A program made the position numbers and the translations under genes. Positions 16,185 through 23,137 of a stretch of 64,000 nt of DNA are shown piece after piece. Source of the DNA: Glaciibacter superstes DSM 21135 (lineage in GTDB: Bacteria; Actinomycetota; Actinomycetes; Actinomycetales; Microbacteriaceae); the NCBI RefSeq assembly GCF_000421145.1, contig NZ_ATWH01000008.1:183099-247098 (forward strand), read 5' to 3'. The first letter of the stretch is position 1. Each line of letters starts with the position of its first letter. Below the pieces are notes generated by a model. The model made no database searches. It had not been told where the DNA came from and worked only from the letters and a program-made list of their open reading frames with translations.

Positions 16185-17594
16185 TCAGCTCGAGCGCCTC
16201 GCCGCCCGCCAATGACCGGCCACCTGGGCACCGCCCCGCACATGCTGGGCGACCCAGACGGCTCCTGCCTGGCCCGGTTGCGCCGGCGGAGCTAGGTCTA
16301 CGATCCTCGGTGGGGCCAGCGGCGAGTACTCCCGCGCAACGGACAGCTGGTTGGTGTCGAAGGCACGGGACATAGCCTTCTGCTGCTCAACAGGAATCCC
16401 AAACGAGTTCGCGATTGCCGGCCACCGCTCGACGTGATCCGCGACACTGTGGACTATTGCCGCGGCCTGTTCACCGGTCAGGCTGAAACTCTCGGCCACG
16501 GAAGCGAGATTCCGGATGTCACGGTTCCTCGGGTCGTCTTGCTCGCTTATCGCTCTCGAGTTCACGGAATGTGAGGTGCTCGGGTTCACGTCGAAGACCG
16601 GCGAAAGTCGCCATCCGGACCCGTCGTGCAAGAACCCGTGGTTTCGCCAATGGTCGTCTACGTTGTTGATGAGGACCGTCAATGCGATCCGCGTGAACAT
16701 CTCATGCAGATCGGCCGCGGGTTGTGAGCTGAGTTCACTGATTGTGTCCGCGAACTCTTGATAGGTGACACCAGAGTCGCTCAAAGTGCCGAGCTCCATC
16801 GCCGTTGACGCTGACATGTAGCCCAAGCGAACATCCTCGCCGACACGGTCGAACCTGTGTGCAACGAGTACCGACTTGTCGGCGCCAGCCCGCCTGTGCT
16901 CGAACGTCGGTGTGCGGATGCCGATGTTCTCGGCCAATGTCAGGGCGAGCGCTTCCCAGCTTTCAACGTCGATATTGCCGTCTTTCGAGTGTGGCAGTTT
17001 GGCAATCGCCAAGTTTCCAAACTCCGTGATTACGTTCGCTTTCGGGCGCGCTCCACCAGGGCTAGTGGCAATGTCCGAGAGATATTCCAGGTCTTCGTCA
17101 CTGGCAACTTGATCCTCGTAGCGACGAGCGACCGCGATGACTCTCTCAAGATCGTGGATGTTCGCTGCCTCGGAGTCACTGGCTAGCCAGCTGCCGCCTG
17201 TCGGCGCTTTGAGCCGTAGCGCTCCCATGCGTGTGAAGTCCGAGACGTTCAAGAGGAAGTCGAAGTCCCCGAGCTTGCGGTAGACGCCAGGTTGCTTTTC
17301 CAGCCTCAGCGCATGGTTTGCCTGGATGAGCTTCTTGCCCCACATGTCCGGTGACGCGTCGGCGAACGAACCGAAGATTGTCATGTTCTCCGGCGTAAAA
17401 GTGCGGGTGGGAACGAGAGGGAGCTCTGGCGAGATCGGGTAGGCACGGGGGTGGGCGAGGTAGCCGGAGTCGTATTGAAAGGACGCGGACGCGAGGTTTC
17501 GCCCTCCGCTGAACGAGGGCTTGAGAACGCCAACGAAGGTCGGGGTGCCACCCCCCAAGTCGGTGTAGACGTGCGCCTCGAGGACGACGTTCAC
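16185..17594 (-). CDS. hipA: HipA family serine/threonine kinase toxin
   Basis: A 469-aa HipA-type toxin kinase. The N-terminal subdomain runs through TFVGVLKPSFSGGRN and SPDMWGKKLI. SPGGARPKANV is the flexible P-loop containing the autophosphorylated Ser. NNVDDHWRNHGFL holds the catalytic Asp and Asn, and LSPVFDVNPS the Mg-binding Asp. E. coli HipA phosphorylates glutamyl-tRNA synthetase; the target here is not known. The last ~35 residues (Pro/Ala-rich, ending HWRAARRSS) extend beyond the usual kinase fold. The start overlaps the antitoxin stop by 4 nt, the classical hipBA order. Confidence 0.9.
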   Translation of the reverse strand: MNVVLEAHVYTDLGGGTPTFVGVLKPSFSGGRNLASASFQYDSGYLAHPRAYPISPELPLVPTRTFTPENMTIFGSFADASPDMWGKKLIQANHALRLEKQPGVYRKLGDFDFLLNVSDFTRMGALRLKAPTGGSWLASDSEAANIHDLERVIAVARRYEDQVASDEDLEYLSDIATSPGGARPKANVITEFGNLAIAKLPHSKDGNIDVESWEALALTLAENIGIRTPTFEHRRAGADKSVLVAHRFDRVGEDVRLGYMSASTAMELGTLSDSGVTYQEFADTISELSSQPAADLHEMFTRIALTVLINNVDDHWRNHGFLHDGSGWRLSPVFDVNPSTSHSVNSRAISEQDDPRNRDIRNLASVAESFSLTGEQAAAIVHSVADHVERWPAIANSFGIPVEQQKAMSRAFDTNQLSVAREYSPLAPPRIVDLAPPAQPGQAGAVWVAQHVRGGAQVAGHWRAARRSS

Positions 17595-17890
17595 GGTGCT
17601 TCTCCGGTGCCGAGGATGTCGTCAATTCTGGCGCGGGCGGCTTGGTTGTTGTAGGGGTCAACCGCGGTGATGACCGTATCCGCGATACCGAGCGCAGTCA
17701 GAACAGCGAAAAGGGAGTCGATTCGAGGTGTCCCGGTTCCGGTTTCGATGTTTCGGAGCGTCTCGCGGGTGATGAAAGCTCTCTCGGCGAGGGTGGTCGC
17801 GGACATCCCGTTGACTCTTCGCCAGCGGCGGATGTTCGAACCGAAGATCCGCAAGAGCCTTTCTTGCCGAACGGAACTGCGTTTGACCAC
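17591..17890 (-). CDS. hipB: HipB-type XRE family antitoxin/repressor
   Basis: A helix-turn-helix antitoxin: IRRWRRVNGMSATTLAERA, then ITRETLRNIETGTGTPRIDS is the XRE fold, followed by a short C-terminal tail. The GTG at 17890 is chosen because GAGG lies 8 nt upstream. The longer frame from ATG 17944 would translate an AT-rich stretch containing a -10-like TATAGT and an inverted repeat, better read as promoter/operator. It directly precedes hipA with a 4-nt overlap. It should neutralise HipA and repress the operon. Confidence 0.85.
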   Translation of the reverse strand: MVKRSSVRQERLLRIFGSNIRRWRRVNGMSATTLAERAFITRETLRNIETGTGTPRIDSLFAVLTALGIADTVITAVDPYNNQAARARIDDILGTGEAP

Positions 17891-17907
17891 TTTGCTCACC
17901 TCATATT

Positions 17908-17955
17908 GATAGCTATAGCTTCCACTATATCGAGAAATGGCCATTGTTAGCTATC
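17908..17955. promoter_or_regulatory. Candidate hipBA promoter/operator with paired 8-bp boxes
   Basis: GATAGCTA (17908-17915) and TAGCTATC (17948-17955) form a perfect inverted pair about 32 nt apart. The first also overlaps the palindrome AGCTATAGCT. A TATAGT hexamer on the minus strand lies between them. Paired boxes around a promoter fit HipB-style autorepression; this is inference. Confidence 0.5.
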
Positions 17956-18187
17956 ACGGCTGCACAACTGGCGGGCTCCATTCAAGACCTGGGCTGTAGC
18001 CGCCAGTGTCGTGGCTCGGGTGAACGTGCCTCGCCGCGCTACGCCGGGCACATCGCGAACGCCGCACCTGATGTTCGCGACGTCATGAAATCGGGGCGCC
18101 GAAATCCGAATAGTTCCGGAAAGCGCGGGCTATTTCGATGGCCGCGAACGAGATTAACTATTTAGCCTGAGCATTCAGAGAAAACAA

Positions 18188-18230
18188 AAAGGCCGCTCTC
18201 TCCGGGGGAATCCCTGGTCAAGCGGCCTTT
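18188..18230 (-). terminator. Rho-independent terminator after tRNA-Ala
   Basis: A perfect 10-bp stem, AAAGGCCGCT (18188-18197) with AGCGGCCTTT (18221-18230), lies directly downstream of the tRNA on the minus strand and is followed there by a T-rich run (TTTTTGTTTT). It probably also works on transcripts arriving from the other side. Confidence 0.8.
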
Positions 18231-18244
18231 CTAAACGCAATACG

Positions 18245-18317
18245 TGGAGCTAAGGAGATTCGAACTCCTGACCTTCTCATTGCGAACGAGACGCGCTACC
18301 AACTGCGCCATAGCCCC
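18245..18317 (-). tRNA. tRNA-Ala (anticodon CGC)
   Basis: Read on the minus strand the gene begins GGGGCTATGGCGCAG and ends TTAGCTCCA, 73 nt. Acceptor arms GGGGCTA and TAGCTCC pair with one G-U. The anticodon stem TCTCG/TGAGA encloses the loop TTCGCAA, giving anticodon CGC for GCG codons. The T-arm is AGGAGTTCGAATCTCCT. The 3' CCA is not encoded. A strong terminator follows. Confidence 0.96.
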
Positions 18318-18503
18318 AAACTGCTTATGCAGAATATCACGCGCGGGGCGGGAAAAGTTGCACGAGAGTTGGCGGGCATCCTTGGGATGCTCAGCTGAAG
18401 CGGTGCGGAATGACGAGTTGCACGTGGGGGTCTCGAGACGCGCCCTCTTTCCTCGGACGCTCCTCAACCAGGAGAATTTGGGACGTCTCAGGACAAATTG
18501 GGG

Positions 18504-18671
18504 CTAGTCGGGTGGCGGCAGGGCATTTCCGCAACGAGGGCAGACACCGAGCGAGGGATCATCGACGTAGGCACCACAGTCTGGGCACACGTTCGCCAAC
18601 CAGCATGCCGGGTCACCGCGTCGCTCCGAAGGATCGACCGGAGGAACCTCAGGTTCGTCGTCAGCCTGCAC
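18504..18671 (-). CDS. Small zinc-ribbon protein
   Basis: A 55-aa protein beginning at GTG inside the last 11 bases of the upstream gene, in another frame. It has an acidic N-terminus (QADDEPEVPPVDPSERRGDP). It then carries a four-cysteine zinc ribbon, VCPDCGAYVDDPSLGVCPRC, spaced CxxC-11-CxxC. The tail is Pro-rich. The ribbon is intact, and the 11-nt overlap implies translational coupling with the membrane protein before it. Function unknown; such ribbons often sit on small regulatory partners. Confidence 0.7.
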   Translation of the reverse strand: MQADDEPEVPPVDPSERRGDPACWLANVCPDCGAYVDDPSLGVCPRCGNALPPPD

Positions 18672-19620
18672 GGCGACGCCGCAACACAGCATCGAGATCC
18701 GACATGCCTGGCTTCGTCTCGCCCACAATCCCCATCGTAGCGAACCGACTCGGCGCTTCGGAAGGCACAGCAGTGGGCACATCAGCAAGCGCAGCTGCAG
18801 CACGCGCAGCGGCCGGCCGGGAAATCGGCGTCGCGTCTGGTGCGATCTGCGCGGCGCGTGCGGCGATCTCTGCCTGCGCGGTCGCCTTACGCAACTCCTC
18901 CGCGGCATCCACCGACGCCATCGCGGCCTGCGCGATCGACCCCCGCGACAGATGCAGCGGTTTCGGCAGGGGCTGTGGAGTCCACGTCGGCGGCTCCATC
19001 GGCGACTCTTCCAACTGCACCGGCTCGAACCGCGGCGCCGCGGGCGCGACCTGCACCGGAGGTGCAATCACAACCCGAGCCGAACGCGCAGACCTCGCCA
19101 GCCGTGACAACGAGCCGAGAGCGACGACGGATGCGACGGCCCCGATCCCGAAAAGCAGCCACGACCCGCTCACGAGCGCTGCCACCGCGCCAGCCACAAC
19201 CGTCACCAGACCGGCGAGCAAGACCAGCGACGACAACGCCCTCAACTTCCGCAGCCGACGAAGCAGCTGGGCGGGAGAATCGACGACGGGCGGCCTGGAT
19301 GCCCTGGCCAGCGCCGCAGCCGCGCGCCGGGCGGCGAGCGCAGCCGCTTCGGCGGCCTCCGCCTCAACCCGTGCTTCGTCTTCAGCCTGTGCAAGGAGTC
19401 TCTGTTGCGCATTGACCGTGCGCGCGTTGGCCTCGAGCCGCACCTGCTGGGGCACCTCGGCCGTCTCCGCGAGAATGCGCATGGTCTGCTGCAACCGAAC
19501 GGCGTTCCGCTCAGTGGCGAGATACTGCCGCCGCCTGGACCAGGTGGGAATCAGGTAGACAACCCAGAGGGCAGCGGCAACCGCCACCATCACTCCCCCG
19601 CCAAGGGCCTCACCGCTCAT
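18661..19620 (-). CDS. Uncharacterised membrane protein with Ala/Arg-rich helical linkers
   Basis: A 319-aa protein with an N-terminal helix (VMVAVAAALWVVYLIPTW) followed by RRRQYLATERNAVRLQQTM. A long charged Ala/Glu/Arg helix looks coiled-coil (EDEARVEAEAAEAAALAA). Two adjoining hydrophobic segments at about 135-170 follow, then a Pro-rich soluble tail. The order of features is shared by many actinobacterial proteins next to galU; no function is known. Start ATG 19620 is used; a GTG two codons earlier is possible. It is followed by an overlapping zinc-ribbon gene. Confidence 0.75.
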   Translation of the reverse strand: MSGEALGGGVMVAVAAALWVVYLIPTWSRRRQYLATERNAVRLQQTMRILAETAEVPQQVRLEANARTVNAQQRLLAQAEDEARVEAEAAEAAALAARRAAAALARASRPPVVDSPAQLLRRLRKLRALSSLVLLAGLVTVVAGAVAALVSGSWLLFGIGAVASVVALGSLSRLARSARSARVVIAPPVQVAPAAPRFEPVQLEESPMEPPTWTPQPLPKPLHLSRGSIAQAAMASVDAAEELRKATAQAEIAARAAQIAPDATPISRPAAARAAAALADVPTAVPSEAPSRFATMGIVGETKPGMSDLDAVLRRRRAG

Positions 19621-19726
19621 GTTCACTACGGTACGAGCGGCATCGCCTTTCGCCCTTGATTACCGGGGGTGTGTCATCGATCGCGGCCACCGATCGCTTC
19701 CAATACGAGCACGATCGTCTGAGCCA

Positions 19727-20386
19727 CTATCGCTTCGCAGTCGGCAACGGATGCGCAGCCGCTTCCAGATCTGCCGCCAGCACACGCGCGGCATCCGTCG
19801 GCACGCCGCCCTTCTGCCAGCGGCGCAGCACTCCCTGCGGAACCTCTTCCGACACCAGCCCGAAACAGAAATGATCGCGCCAGTCGCCATTGATGTGGAT
19901 ATAGCGGCGCCGCAACCCCTCATAACGAAAACCGAGCTTCTCCACCACCCGCAACGACGCCGCGTTTTCCGGCCGAATGCAAATCTCCATCCGGTGCAGT
20001 CCGAGTTGGAAGAAGCAGTAATCCGTCGCGAGCGCAACGGCCGTCGGCGTGATCGAATGTCCGGCGAACCGCTCCCCCACCCAATACCCGATCGTCGCGC
20101 TCGAGAGCGATCCCCAGGTGATCGACGACACATTCAACTGGCCGGCCAGTTTACCGTTGTACTCGACGATGAACGGCAGGCCATGCCCGGAACGCGAGTG
20201 AGTCAACAGATTCCGGATGCTGGCGCGCGTGTCGAACGACATCGGCGCGTACGGGCTCGTTGCCTCCCATTTGCGCAGCCACCCGCGGTTCTCCATCAAG
20301 TCGCGCTCGAGGGCGCGGGAATCCCGGAGGCGCACCGGCCGGAGCACGACCGGCCCCTCGCGGAGGGTGGGGATGACGATGGACAC
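19727..20386 (-). CDS. GNAT family N-acetyltransferase (RimJ/RimL-like)
   Basis: A 219-aa acetyltransferase of the ribosomal-protein-serine/alanine type. VVLRPVRLRDSRALERD opens the fold. ATIGYWVGERFAGHSI is the RimJ signature strand, and HRMEICIRPENAASLRVVEK with LGFRYEGLRRRYIHING forms the acetyl-CoA and C-terminal segments. Its start lies 14 nt after the galU stop, on the same strand, so galU and this gene are probably cotranscribed. The acceptor (ribosomal protein N-terminus, other protein or small molecule) is unknown. Confidence 0.88.
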   Translation of the reverse strand: MSIVIPTLREGPVVLRPVRLRDSRALERDLMENRGWLRKWEATSPYAPMSFDTRASIRNLLTHSRSGHGLPFIVEYNGKLAGQLNVSSITWGSLSSATIGYWVGERFAGHSITPTAVALATDYCFFQLGLHRMEICIRPENAASLRVVEKLGFRYEGLRRRYIHINGDWRDHFCFGLVSEEVPQGVLRRWQKGGVPTDAARVLAADLEAAAHPLPTAKR

Positions 20387-20400
20387 GATCTGGGAGTCGT

Positions 20401-21294
20401 CTAGTCGAGGGTGTGAATGAAGTCACGAAGCCAGGGGCGCAGGTCAGGCCCCAGGTCTTCGCGATCGACGGCGAGCTGAATGATGGCCTTGATGTAGTCC
20501 AGCCGGTCGCCCGTGTCGTAGCGTCGGCCCCGGAAGATCACGCCGTAGACACCGCCGGTCTCCTCAGGCGTCACCGCCATCTCCTGCAGGGCATCGGTGA
20601 GCTGAATCTCGTCGCCCTTGCCCGGCTCGGTGTGCTCGAGCACGTCGAACACCTCGGGGCGCAGCACATACCTGCCGATGATGGCGAGATTCGAGGGCGC
20701 GTCAGCCTCGTCAGGCTTCTCGACCAGGCCCGTGATGCGCACGACATCCGGATCATCGGTCTTTTCAACGGCCGCCGCGCCGTAGAGGTGAATCTGCGAC
20801 GGCTCGACTTCGAGAAGCGCGACAACACTGGTATTGCGCTTCTCCTGCTCATCAATCATCTTGTCGAGCAGTGGATCGCGTTCGTCGATGATGTCATCGC
20901 CGAGGAGAACGGCGAACGGTTCACGACCGACGTGCATCTTGGCCCGCAGGATGGCGTGGCCGAGACCACGCGGGTCGCCCTGCCGCACGTAATGCATGTC
21001 GGCCAGGTCGGTCGACTCGTTCACCTTGGCCAGCTTGGTGCGGTCCCCCTTCTCCTTGAGCAGGACTTCGAGTTCGAACATCCGGTCGAAGTGGTTCTCC
21101 AGTGCGTTCTTATTTCGCCCAGTGATCATGAGCACGTCGTGCAGCCCTGCGGCCACCGCTTCTTCAACGACGTACTGAATCGCCGGCCGATCGACGACGG
21201 GGAGCATCTCCTTCGGCATTGCCTTGGTCGCGGGCAAGAACCTGGTTCCGAGCCCTGCAGCGGGAATGACAGCCTTCGTGATCCGTTTACTCAT
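20401..21294 (-). CDS. galU: UTP--glucose-1-phosphate uridylyltransferase
   Basis: GalU makes UDP-glucose from UTP and glucose-1-phosphate, feeding wall polysaccharide, trehalose and glycolipid synthesis. At 297 aa it has the expected size. AVIPAAGLGTRFLPATKAMP with KEMLPVVDRPAIQYVVEEA is the nucleotide-binding start. VLLGDDIID contains the metal Asp, and LVEKPDEADAPSNLAIIGRY the sugar-phosphate site. It faces the 5-formyl-THF cyclo-ligase gene across a 34-nt spacer and leads the GNAT gene, an arrangement usual in Microbacteriaceae. Confidence 0.96.
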   Translation of the reverse strand: MSKRITKAVIPAAGLGTRFLPATKAMPKEMLPVVDRPAIQYVVEEAVAAGLHDVLMITGRNKNALENHFDRMFELEVLLKEKGDRTKLAKVNESTDLADMHYVRQGDPRGLGHAILRAKMHVGREPFAVLLGDDIIDERDPLLDKMIDEQEKRNTSVVALLEVEPSQIHLYGAAAVEKTDDPDVVRITGLVEKPDEADAPSNLAIIGRYVLRPEVFDVLEHTEPGKGDEIQLTDALQEMAVTPEETGGVYGVIFRGRRYDTGDRLDYIKAIIQLAVDREDLGPDLRPWLRDFIHTLD

Positions 21295-21328
21295 ACCCCT
21301 TAGATTATCCGCATCTAGAATTGGTCAC

Positions 21329-21907
21329 ATGGACTCTGAAATCGGTCACCGAAAGCGGGCGCTCCGCGCCGAGTTGCGTGAGCGCCGCCAGAATCTGACC
21401 TCCATTGAGAAGGAGTCGGCCGCCGCCGGGTTCACCGATAACCTGCAGAGCCTCGTCACCGACCTTTCTGCCCGGTCGATCTCCTGTTATCTTTCTGCGC
21501 AAAACGAGCCAGGCACCCGCCCGTTCCTGAACTGGGCCGAGACAGAAGGCATCCGCATTCTCTTCCCGGTATCCAGGGAAGATGGCCTGCTGGACTGGAC
21601 TGTCGGTGAAGAACACGAGGAGTACGAAGGCATCGCCGGAACACCGGAGCCGGTGGGTGAACTGCTTGGCCCGATCGCGATCAACGATGTCGACCTGATC
21701 ATCGTCCCCGCTGCTGCGATCGATTCCACGGGCATGCGCATTGGCTGGGGGCGCGGCTATTACGACAAGACCCTCGGTTCGATGGAAAAATGTCCTCCGG
21801 TGTATGCCGTTGTCTACGACAACGAATTTATCGAAGAAGTTCCCAAAGAGTTGCACGATCAGCCGGTGAACGGCGTCGTCACCCCCACGAGAATCATCTC
21901 GTTCTAA
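21329..21907 (+). CDS. 5-formyltetrahydrofolate cyclo-ligase
   Basis: A 192-aa MTHFS-family enzyme converting 5-formyl-THF to 5,10-methenyl-THF with ATP. KRALRAELRERRQNLTSIEKE is the N-terminal substrate helix. The C-terminal GMRIGWGRGYYDKTL is the signature ATP/folate loop. ATG 21329 gives the normal family length; the longer frame upstream is antisense to galU. It heads a plus-strand group with an FmdB zinc ribbon and mscL. Confidence 0.93.
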   Translation: MDSEIGHRKRALRAELRERRQNLTSIEKESAAAGFTDNLQSLVTDLSARSISCYLSAQNEPGTRPFLNWAETEGIRILFPVSREDGLLDWTVGEEHEEYEGIAGTPEPVGELLGPIAINDVDLIIVPAAAIDSTGMRIGWGRGYYDKTLGSMEKCPPVYAVVYDNEFIEEVPKELHDQPVNGVVTPTRIISF

Positions 21908-21957
21908 GTTGTCTCAGCGAGCATCCGTTCGCCGATTTCCCAAAAAAAAGAGAACCA

Positions 21958-22263
21958 GTGCCCACCTATTCCTACCGTTGCACCGAGTGCAACACGGCCT
22001 TCGACATCCAGCAGGCCTTCACCGATGACACTCTCACCGAGTGTCCCTCGTGCGGGGGGAAGCTCCGAAAAGTGTTCTCGGCCGTTGGCGTCAGTTTCAC
22101 CGGTTCCGGCTTCTATCGCAACGACTCGCGCCCCGCCCCCCAGTCGAGTGAAAAGTCGAGTGAAAAATCAAGTGGTGCGCCTGCTGTGAAAGAGGCCGCA
22201 TCCTCCGCTAGTGTCAAAAAAACAGGCACTGAGAAGAGCGCGGCCACCCCGGCGGCGCCGTGA
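21958..22263 (+). CDS. FmdB family zinc-ribbon protein
   Basis: A 101-aa protein starting at GTG (PTYSYRCTECNTAFDIQ). The zinc ribbon uses CTEC and CPSC, spaced as in FmdB/CxxC_CxxC_SSSS proteins. A KVFSAVGVSFTGSGFYRND block follows, then a low-complexity Ser/Lys/Ala tail (SSEKSSEKSS repeats). FmdB was first named as a putative regulator of amidase genes; the general role is unproven. It lies 50 nt after the cyclo-ligase and before mscL, a conserved order. Confidence 0.88.
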   Translation: MPTYSYRCTECNTAFDIQQAFTDDTLTECPSCGGKLRKVFSAVGVSFTGSGFYRNDSRPAPQSSEKSSEKSSGAPAVKEAASSASVKKTGTEKSAATPAAP

Positions 22264-22314
22264 GTCACTCAGACGCATAGTTCTCATTGCCGCAGGTTGC
22301 AAGGAGGAACGGCC

Positions 22315-22734
22315 ATGATTCAGGGATTCAAAGAATTCATCATGCGCGGCAATGTGATCGACCTGGCGGTCGCGGTTATCATCGGCGCTGCGTTCACGGC
22401 AGTCGTGACCGCAATCGTCGAGGGGATCTTCAACCCGCTGATAGCAGCCATCTTCAACGCGAAAGACCTGGCTGGTGCCATGGTCGTTCAGATCGGCAAC
22501 GCGACGATGTCCTTCGGTCTCGTGCTTGCAGCAATCATCAACTTCCTGTTGATCGCGGCCGTCGTGTACTTCGTCTTCGTGCTTCCGATCAACAAGATGA
22601 AGGAAGCGCAGGAGCGTCGCCGCAAGGCCGGTGTCGTCGAAGAAGACGCAGAGGCGAGCGAACTCGTGCTGCTCTCCGAGATCCGCGACCTGCTCGCAGC
22701 CGGGCGGGGCGACACGCCAAAGCACACGCTCTAG
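22315..22734 (+). CDS. mscL: Large-conductance mechanosensitive channel
   Basis: A 139-aa MscL subunit; the homopentamer opens under membrane tension to release solutes during hypo-osmotic shock. The N-terminal amphipathic helix MIQGFKEFIMRGNVIDLA leads into TM1 (VAVIIGAAFTAVVTAIV). TM2 is AIINFLLIAAVVYFVFVLP and the cytoplasmic helix ends in a charged EED-rich tail. ATG 22315 has a near-perfect AAGGAGG 8 nt upstream; the TTG six codons earlier overlaps that ribosome site. A REP-like inverted repeat follows the stop. Confidence 0.96.
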   Translation: MIQGFKEFIMRGNVIDLAVAVIIGAAFTAVVTAIVEGIFNPLIAAIFNAKDLAGAMVVQIGNATMSFGLVLAAIINFLLIAAVVYFVFVLPINKMKEAQERRRKAGVVEEDAEASELVLLSEIRDLLAAGRGDTPKHTL

Positions 22735-22738
22735 GCTC

Positions 22739-22789
22739 GTTGGTCGAGCTTGCCGAGACCACGACAGGATCTCGACAAGCTCGATTAAC
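22739..22789. repeat. Microbacteriaceae-type REP-like inverted repeat
   Basis: Two 20-nt arms, GTTGGTCGAGCTTGCCGAGA (22739-22758) and TCTCGACAAGCTCGATTAAC (22770-22789), are inverted copies with three mismatches. A third partial unit, GGCTCGATCAACGA, follows. This type of TCGAGCTTG..CAAGCTCGA element recurs between genes in this family. Here it could also end mscL transcription. Confidence 0.65.
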
Positions 22790-22840
22790 GACAAGCAACA
22801 GGCTCGATCAACGACGATAGAACGGGCTCAGCCAGCGCAA

Positions 22841-23038
22841 CTACCAGTGCGGCGGGCGGTCCTGCTTCAGGCGGTCGTCGTTCTCACCGGAGGAGCCTCC
22901 AGACGCCACTCCACCCTCTTCGCGGGCGACCGGCGACTCCGGGCTGGGATCGGTGTTCGGCGCCGGTGTCAGCTTGGATCGACGAGCGCGCCCGGGAGCC
23001 TTCACCACGTGTTGGCGTTGTTCGTCGTTCTGGCCCAT
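22841..23038 (-). CDS. Small hydrophilic hypothetical protein
   Basis: A 65-aa disordered-looking protein beginning MGQNDEQRQHVVKAPGRARR, rich in Pro, Ser, Gly and charged residues, and ending RLKQDRPPHW. A GGAG lies just upstream of ATG 23038. It has no recognisable domain and no transmembrane segment. It lies downstream of the large helicase-like gene on the same strand, 99 nt after its stop. Coding status is supported only by the start signal and GC-rich third positions. Confidence 0.45.
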   Translation of the reverse strand: MGQNDEQRQHVVKAPGRARRSKLTPAPNTDPSPESPVAREEGGVASGGSSGENDDRLKQDRPPHW

Positions 23039-23137
23039 GTCTCCAGCGTAAACCGTCGGTTCCAACTCACGCGTGCGCTCCATGTGCCGCCTCATCTGCT
23101 TGGGAGGCGGCACAACGGGCGCACAACCGCCGCTTCT

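Noticed and set aside
14939..16243. 434-codon minus-strand frame opposite the membrane/propeller gene pair
   Set aside because: Shadow of two real plus-strand genes; composition is Arg/Asp-rich without domains.
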